From contig DMUD01000098.1 in the NCBI GenBank assembly GCA_003476475.1, positions 1 to 9,311 on the forward strand: a stretch of DNA of 9,311 nucleotides, written 5' to 3'. Shown in pieces: positions 5,438 through 9,311 of this stretch. The translations under genes and the position numbers were made by a program. Every line of letters starts with the position of its first letter. Positions within the stretch are counted from its first letter, which is position 1. The notes under the pieces were generated by a model. The model searched no databases and had not been told where the DNA came from. It saw only the letters and a list, made by a program, of their open reading frames with translations. The DNA is from Cytophagales bacterium. Its GTDB lineage: Bacteria; Bacteroidota; Bacteroidia; Cytophagales; UBA9547.

Positions 5438-8400
5438 TTATCTGCTAATGGTGATGTATCTAAAATCTTCCTGTTCACCGTTGTTTATATTGTAGCGAAT
5501 GTAATAAGTACCATCGGGTACACCATCGCCTCCTACAATCAGTCCTTTGTTAGGTATTCCATTCCAATCGTTTTTATAGTCATTATTTTCATATACCAAG
5601 TTGCCCCATCTGTTGTAAATAGAAAGTTCCATTTTCAGAGGAACTTCAGATGCGATTACAAAATTATCGTTCACACCATCGCCATTAGGTGAGAAACCTT
5701 CAGGAACAAATATGCGGTAGGGTTTTATGGTAATAATGATCGTATCAAGGTAATTGAATAAACTGTTGCAATACTTGCTTGGCCTTTTTGAAAATTCTGT
5801 AACGAAGAAAATTGCAGTATCTTTTATTTCTCCGCCTTTTCCAATGTCTTTGTTCGGCACATAAGTGAAGTCACCATTGCTAGACATTGTGATGTTGCCA
5901 AATTTTGGAAGCATATATTTGGCATTGGAAGGAATTGACATTTCCGAAGGATAGGCATATAGTGTGTCATTTTCCAAATCGGAGTCGTTCAGAAAGATGT
6001 TTCCAGATACTTCTTGGTTTCTGTAAACACTGTAGGCTTCACCTTTGGCAGTTGGTTTATAGTTTCTCCTCATCACATTGATGTAGAAGTATTTAGTATT
6101 ACAGCTAGTTGGGTTGGTAGAACTACATAAGTTAAAACCTACAGTGTCGTTACCTACAAAATTTGGATTAGGTTTGTAGGTAAAAGTCGCTATACCAGCA
6201 GAAAACAATATGCTCGATTTGCCATTTTTTGGAGAAAATGCCAATGGGTCTAGTGGCGATACGACCAAAGGTTCTCCACTTGGCGAATAGTCGTCGTCGG
6301 GCTGACGAGGATTGTTCGTTTTAATTACCACAAAATTCAAAGAATCGGCGGTATCTTTGTCTAAAGAGCCTCTGTTTGAACATATTGGTGAAAGTTTTGG
6401 GTTCGAACCAATAATAGGTTTTTGACAAACAATCACTGAGGTAGTGTCAAAGTTTGAACAGATACCAGATATGATATTTCTTCTAAAAAAGAAGGTGCTC
6501 TTGGTCGGATCTAATTTGTCTTTTGCGATACGAAGTTCTTTTGTGTACTCATTTAAAATAGGAGACCATGAGTTAGGATTAGATGCATCAGTAGAAACTA
6601 CCCATGAAAATGTGAACGAGCCATTGCCACCAAGAGGGTCATTTATATTTTCAATCACAAGGGTGTCGCCTGCGCAACGAGTTACATCAAGGGCGCTTAT
6701 CTTACCATTATACACAATTGGCTGAACGGAAATCTTCACAAGATTAGATGTGTCATTTCCGCAAATGCCAGACGAAGCAACTATTCTTCTAAAATAATAG
6801 TCTCCAGGATTTGTAAAGCTTCCAGGGTCATAATCTTCAGTTGTATTTGTGGTAGTCCAATTGAATTTGTCATTAGAACTTTGCCAAGTATAAGGATTAA
6901 CCGCAGTATTACCCAAAGCTTTTGTGCCAGTTATTTTATCAAATAACGAACCAGCGCATTTGCTTTGGTCACCGCTTATGATGTTATTGGAAATAGGTTG
7001 CTTTACACTTAATTTATAATCGAAAGTAGAATCGCCTGCATAAGTACATTTCACATTGGGATTGACAACCAAAAATACCTTTACGATGGCACCATCTATC
7101 AGGGGTTTTGGAACATTGAAAGAAGTTCCTAGGTTGGTGTATGGCACATTGTTGTAAACCCAAATGATTTGAGGATTCACGCCTGCATCTAATGTGTCTA
7201 CTTTCAAAGTCAAATTATTTGAGGCACATAAATTATCAGGAACAGGAGCGGTGAAACGGATGACTGGATCAGCTTTGGTCTTTACACGAATTTCAAAAAC
7301 ATTCGATGTGTCATTGCCGCAATCATCGATGGTAATGCGTCTCACTCTGGTATTTTGTTGAATGTTAAATATTGATAAATCTGAATTTGCAGTTTCTACC
7401 AAGGTATCTCTCCAAATTGTGTAAGGTTCGTTCGAGATATTCCATGTAAATAATTTGTTTGGACTGCCACCTGAAGGTAGACTTACAGATTTCACTGTAA
7501 AATCACCCCCCTCACATACTGTGGATATTCCGCTTTCTATGGCACCTGGATTTAGTTTAGGGTATATCGAGAACTCGACTGCGCTTGTGAAAGCGGTATC
7601 ACAAGTTGCATTTCCAAACACCGCCCTGCGTCTAAAAGAAATATTACTTGTTAATGGACCTGGAGAGTAAGTGTCAGAGGTTTCTCCAACTAAGTCTATC
7701 CAAATACTTTCATTTAAATATTGCCATTGATAACTTGGAGGTGTTATGGAACCATTGGAAGCTGGCGTATTACTGATAATAGGTCCAGGTGTTTGGCCTG
7801 AACAAAAACTAGTAATAAGAGCAGATATACTTCCTGGTTTTGCAAAACCATCCACATTTACCGTAACAGCTTCAGTGGTGCCTGAACAAGTGGAAGCGGA
7901 AGATGTGGCGATTCTTCTAAATTTAGTGGCTGAAGTGATAGAAGGAGCATTGTTGAGACTTGCAGTGTTGGAATTAATATCAAACCAATCCATGCCATCA
8001 AAAGAATATTGCCAACTGTAAGCAAGAGGATCCGTTCCACCCGAAGCTGAAATATCGTTGTTTAAAATGGGCGATGTGCCACTACAAACAGAAGTTAGGC
8101 TGGCGCTAATTTTACCAGCCACAACAGCATTGTCGATATTAATCGTCAAACTTGAACTGGTATCTTTTTTACATGGCCCTGTAGAAGTAATGACACGTTT
8201 GAAATAGGTGGTAGTGTTTAATGCAGATGGCGCATAATTTATAACATTATTCGTACCTATCGCATCTGTCCAACTAGAGTTATCGGTCGATTGTAACCAA
8301 AGGTAAGTGGTTGGCTGAATACCTCCAGTAACGACAGTACCAGTCAGAGATGCGGGAGTGCTACCTGCACATATAATTTGACTTGCTGAAATAGTATTAC

Positions 8401-9311
8401 TGGAAGAAACAATAGGTTGAGTTACTTTTAACAATAAGGGGTTAGAAGTTGCCGTACATTTCAATGAATTTACAATGCCTCGATAATAGGTAGATGAAGT
8501 AAGACTTTGAGGGGTGTAAGTACTTGAAGTAGCACCTGATATAGAGGGACTCCAAGTGGTACCATTACTAGAAAATTGCCACTCGTACTTAAACGAACTT
8601 GGCGTGCCACCAGTGGGTGTAAGTGTACCGATTGTGCTTGTGTTTCCTGCACACAAACTAGAATCAGATACAGAAATAGCTCCTAATGTTAAAGTGGGGT
8701 CAACTAGTACAGTATAGGCTGCAGAAGTGTCGTTTTTACAATTATTTAGTGCGATTCTTTTGTAATGGGTAGTTTGAGTTGGCGAAACACTTAAAGTTTG
8801 TGTACTAATTCCAATGATTGGACTGAAATCACTATTGTTAGATGTTATAGAGCTTAGCCATGCGTATCCATAACTATTTTGCGCTGGACTGTTGCCTATT
8901 GTTTTGGCATTGTTACCCTGGCAAATGGTGTCGCCTTTTCCTATTGTATTGTTAGCTATATTTTGGAGTACTGTTATTGTTTGAACGGGAGAATTACCAA
9001 AGCAACTACCTAAAATGTTAGTAACTTTAGCTCTGTAGCTCGCGGTGCCCAATGCACTACTTACCAACAAAGTAGAATCTGTAGAACCAATTATTTTAGT
9101 GTTATTGCGATACCAGGTATAGATATAATTTGATGAAGCTGGTTTGGCACTTGCAGTTAGAATAAGATTACTCCCACTACAAACATCGAAAGAATTTGTG
9201 CTGGAGCTTAGCGTGACGTCAGGTACAATGCAAGGGCATTTTTTTGTGACGGCAACTCTCACTCTGCCACATGGATAATTACCAGTAGCGCTTAATACCC
9301 AATTAACAATC
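5438..9311 (-). CDS. Large Ig-repeat surface protein with T9SS type B (gliding motility-associated) C-terminal domain, 5' partial
   Basis: The frame is open to the window edge (1290 residues visible), so the true start and signal peptide lie outside; GTG at 9262 is internal. Numbering from that GTG, about ten Ig-like modules of roughly 94 residues occupy 11-950. Each has a Cys near its start (often CAG or CSG) and an aromatic-x-Trp core (YTWYR, YAWLS, YEWQF, YSWQY). Most have a second Cys near the end, which suggests one disulfide per module. Two different beta modules follow (951-1066 and 1067-1182). The second has LNDSDLENDTL (1091-1101), an acidic loop of cadherin-like or VCBS-like type that may bind calcium. 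The last 92 residues (1183-1274) are a textbook type B sorting domain. The likely role is a cell-surface or secreted adhesin exported through T9SS with the adjacent PorP/SprF protein. What it binds cannot be seen. SprB-like motility adhesins are the best-known relatives. Confidence 0.9.
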   Translation of the reverse strand, partial: IVNWVLSATGNYPCGRVRVAVTKKCPCIVPDVTLSSSTNSFDVCSGSNLILTASAKPASSNYIYTWYRNNTKIIGSTDSTLLVSSALGTASYRAKVTNILGSCFGNSPVQTITVLQNIANNTIGKGDTICQGNNAKTIGNSPAQNSYGYAWLSSITSNNSDFSPIIGISTQTLSVSPTQTTHYKRIALNNCKNDTSAAYTVLVDPTLTLGAISVSDSSLCAGNTSTIGTLTPTGGTPSSFKYEWQFSSNGTTWSPSISGATSSTYTPQSLTSSTYYRGIVNSLKCTATSNPLLLKVTQPIVSSSNTISASQIICAGSTPASLTGTVVTGGIQPTTYLWLQSTDNSSWTDAIGTNNVINYAPSALNTTTYFKRVITSTGPCKKDTSSSLTINIDNAVVAGKISASLTSVCSGTSPILNNDISASGGTDPLAYSWQYSFDGMDWFDINSNTASLNNAPSITSATKFRRIATSSASTCSGTTEAVTVNVDGFAKPGSISALITSFCSGQTPGPIISNTPASNGSITPPSYQWQYLNESIWIDLVGETSDTYSPGPLTSNISFRRRAVFGNATCDTAFTSAVEFSIYPKLNPGAIESGISTVCEGGDFTVKSVSLPSGGSPNKLFTWNISNEPYTIWRDTLVETANSDLSIFNIQQNTRVRRITIDDCGNDTSNVFEIRVKTKADPVIRFTAPVPDNLCASNNLTLKVDTLDAGVNPQIIWVYNNVPYTNLGTSFNVPKPLIDGAIVKVFLVVNPNVKCTYAGDSTFDYKLSVKQPISNNIISGDQSKCAGSLFDKITGTKALGNTAVNPYTWQSSNDKFNWTTTNTTEDYDPGSFTNPGDYYFRRIVASSGICGNDTSNLVKISVQPIVYNGKISALDVTRCAGDTLVIENINDPLGGNGSFTFSWVVSTDASNPNSWSPILNEYTKELRIAKDKLDPTKSTFFFRRNIISGICSNFDTTSVIVCQKPIIGSNPKLSPICSNRGSLDKDTADSLNFVVIKTNNPRQPDDDYSPSGEPLVVSPLDPLAFSPKNGKSSILFSAGIATFTYKPNPNFVGNDTVGFNLCSSTNPTSCNTKYFYINVMRRNYKPTAKGEAYSVYRNQEVSGNIFLNDSDLENDTLYAYPSEMSIPSNAKYMLPKFGNITMSSNGDFTYVPNKDIGKGGEIKDTAIFFVTEFSKRPSKYCNSLFNYLDTIIITIKPYRIFVPEGFSPNGDGVNDNFVIASEVPLKMELSIYNRWGNLVYENNDYKNDWNGIPNKGLIVGGDGVPDGTYYIRYNINNGEQEDFRYITISR
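5441..5716 (-). other. T9SS type B sorting domain (gliding motility-associated C-terminal domain)
   Basis: This is a sub-region of the adhesin gene. It encodes FVPEGFSPNGDGVND, then LSIYNRWGNLVYE, then DWNG, a DG-rich loop, GTYYIRY and a final FRYITISR. These are the ordered hallmarks of the CHU_C/type B family, which directs passage through T9SS. Type B domains generally need a PorP/SprF-type partner, and one is encoded immediately downstream. Confidence 0.92.
6413..9232 (-). repeat. Ten tandem Ig-like modules in the adhesin (protein-level repeat)
   Basis: The repeats are visible only in protein; the DNA copies have diverged, with no long exact nucleotide repeats noticed. Approximate module pattern: Cys-Ala/Ser-Gly, 20-30 residues often with a GG turn, aromatic-x-Trp, 15-20 residues with Trp-x-x-I, a TxYxP-like strand, Tyr/Phe-Arg-Arg, and a second Cys before a valine-rich strand and a linker often ending in QPI or similar. 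Module boundaries are by eye. Confidence 0.75.

Noticed and set aside
6444..6725. Another long plus-strand frame antisense to the adhesin
   Set aside because: Same reason: it is a shadow of modules 9-10, with no promoter-like element or domain signal.
7746..8021. Open frame of about 90 codons on the plus strand, opposite the adhesin gene
   Set aside because: It lies wholly within the convincing Ig-module coding region on the other strand. Its product has no recognisable family, and the low stop density is explained by the codon pattern of the real gene.
9260..9262. GTG as the true start of the adhesin
   Set aside because: The frame stays open to the window edge with module-like sequence upstream (GNYPCGRVRV), and no signal peptide follows the GTG.

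Overview
The window looks like chromosomal DNA from a member of the Bacteroidota. It is AT-rich. It carries a PorP/SprF outer-membrane protein and a large exported protein ending in the gliding/type IX secretion (T9SS) type B C-terminal domain. It also carries an OmpA-family protein with TPR and PD40 repeats. Signal peptides end in A-Q, ribosome binding sites are not obvious, and there is a TAnnTTTG-type promoter element. Genus or species cannot be assigned from this stretch. Both window edges cut through genes.

Layout. (1) 2-640, plus strand: the C-terminal part of an M28-fold enzyme that best fits bacterial 'type II' glutaminyl cyclase. (2) 641-709: a short intergenic region with a -7-like promoter element inside an imperfect inverted repeat. 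It is followed by a strong hairpin (692-733) whose loop holds the start codon of the next gene. (3) 710-1300, plus: a WbqC-family protein. (4) 1310-2005, minus, convergent with wbqC: an SRAP (YedK/HMCES) family protein in which every catalytic residue I can align is replaced. (5) 2022-2060: a GC-rich terminator hairpin. (6) 9311-2073, minus: a compact three-gene operon, in transcription order a modular Ig-repeat surface protein with a T9SS type B C-terminal domain (5' end outside the window), a PorP/SprF protein and a PorE-like OmpA/TPR/PD40 protein. The gaps are 27 and 26 bp.

How the genes work together. The minus-strand operon reads as a T9SS cargo with its own outer-membrane partner (PorP/SprF) and a peptidoglycan-anchored partner (OmpA type), as known from SprB/SprF-like loci. 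Both partners have signal peptides predicted to be cut just before a glutamine. The glutaminyl cyclase at the left edge would convert such N-terminal glutamines to pyroglutamate, so it connects functionally with its neighbours. The WbqC and SRAP-like proteins have no demonstrated link to secretion. No tRNA, rRNA, CRISPR, insertion sequence or gene-free stretch above 70 bp was seen.
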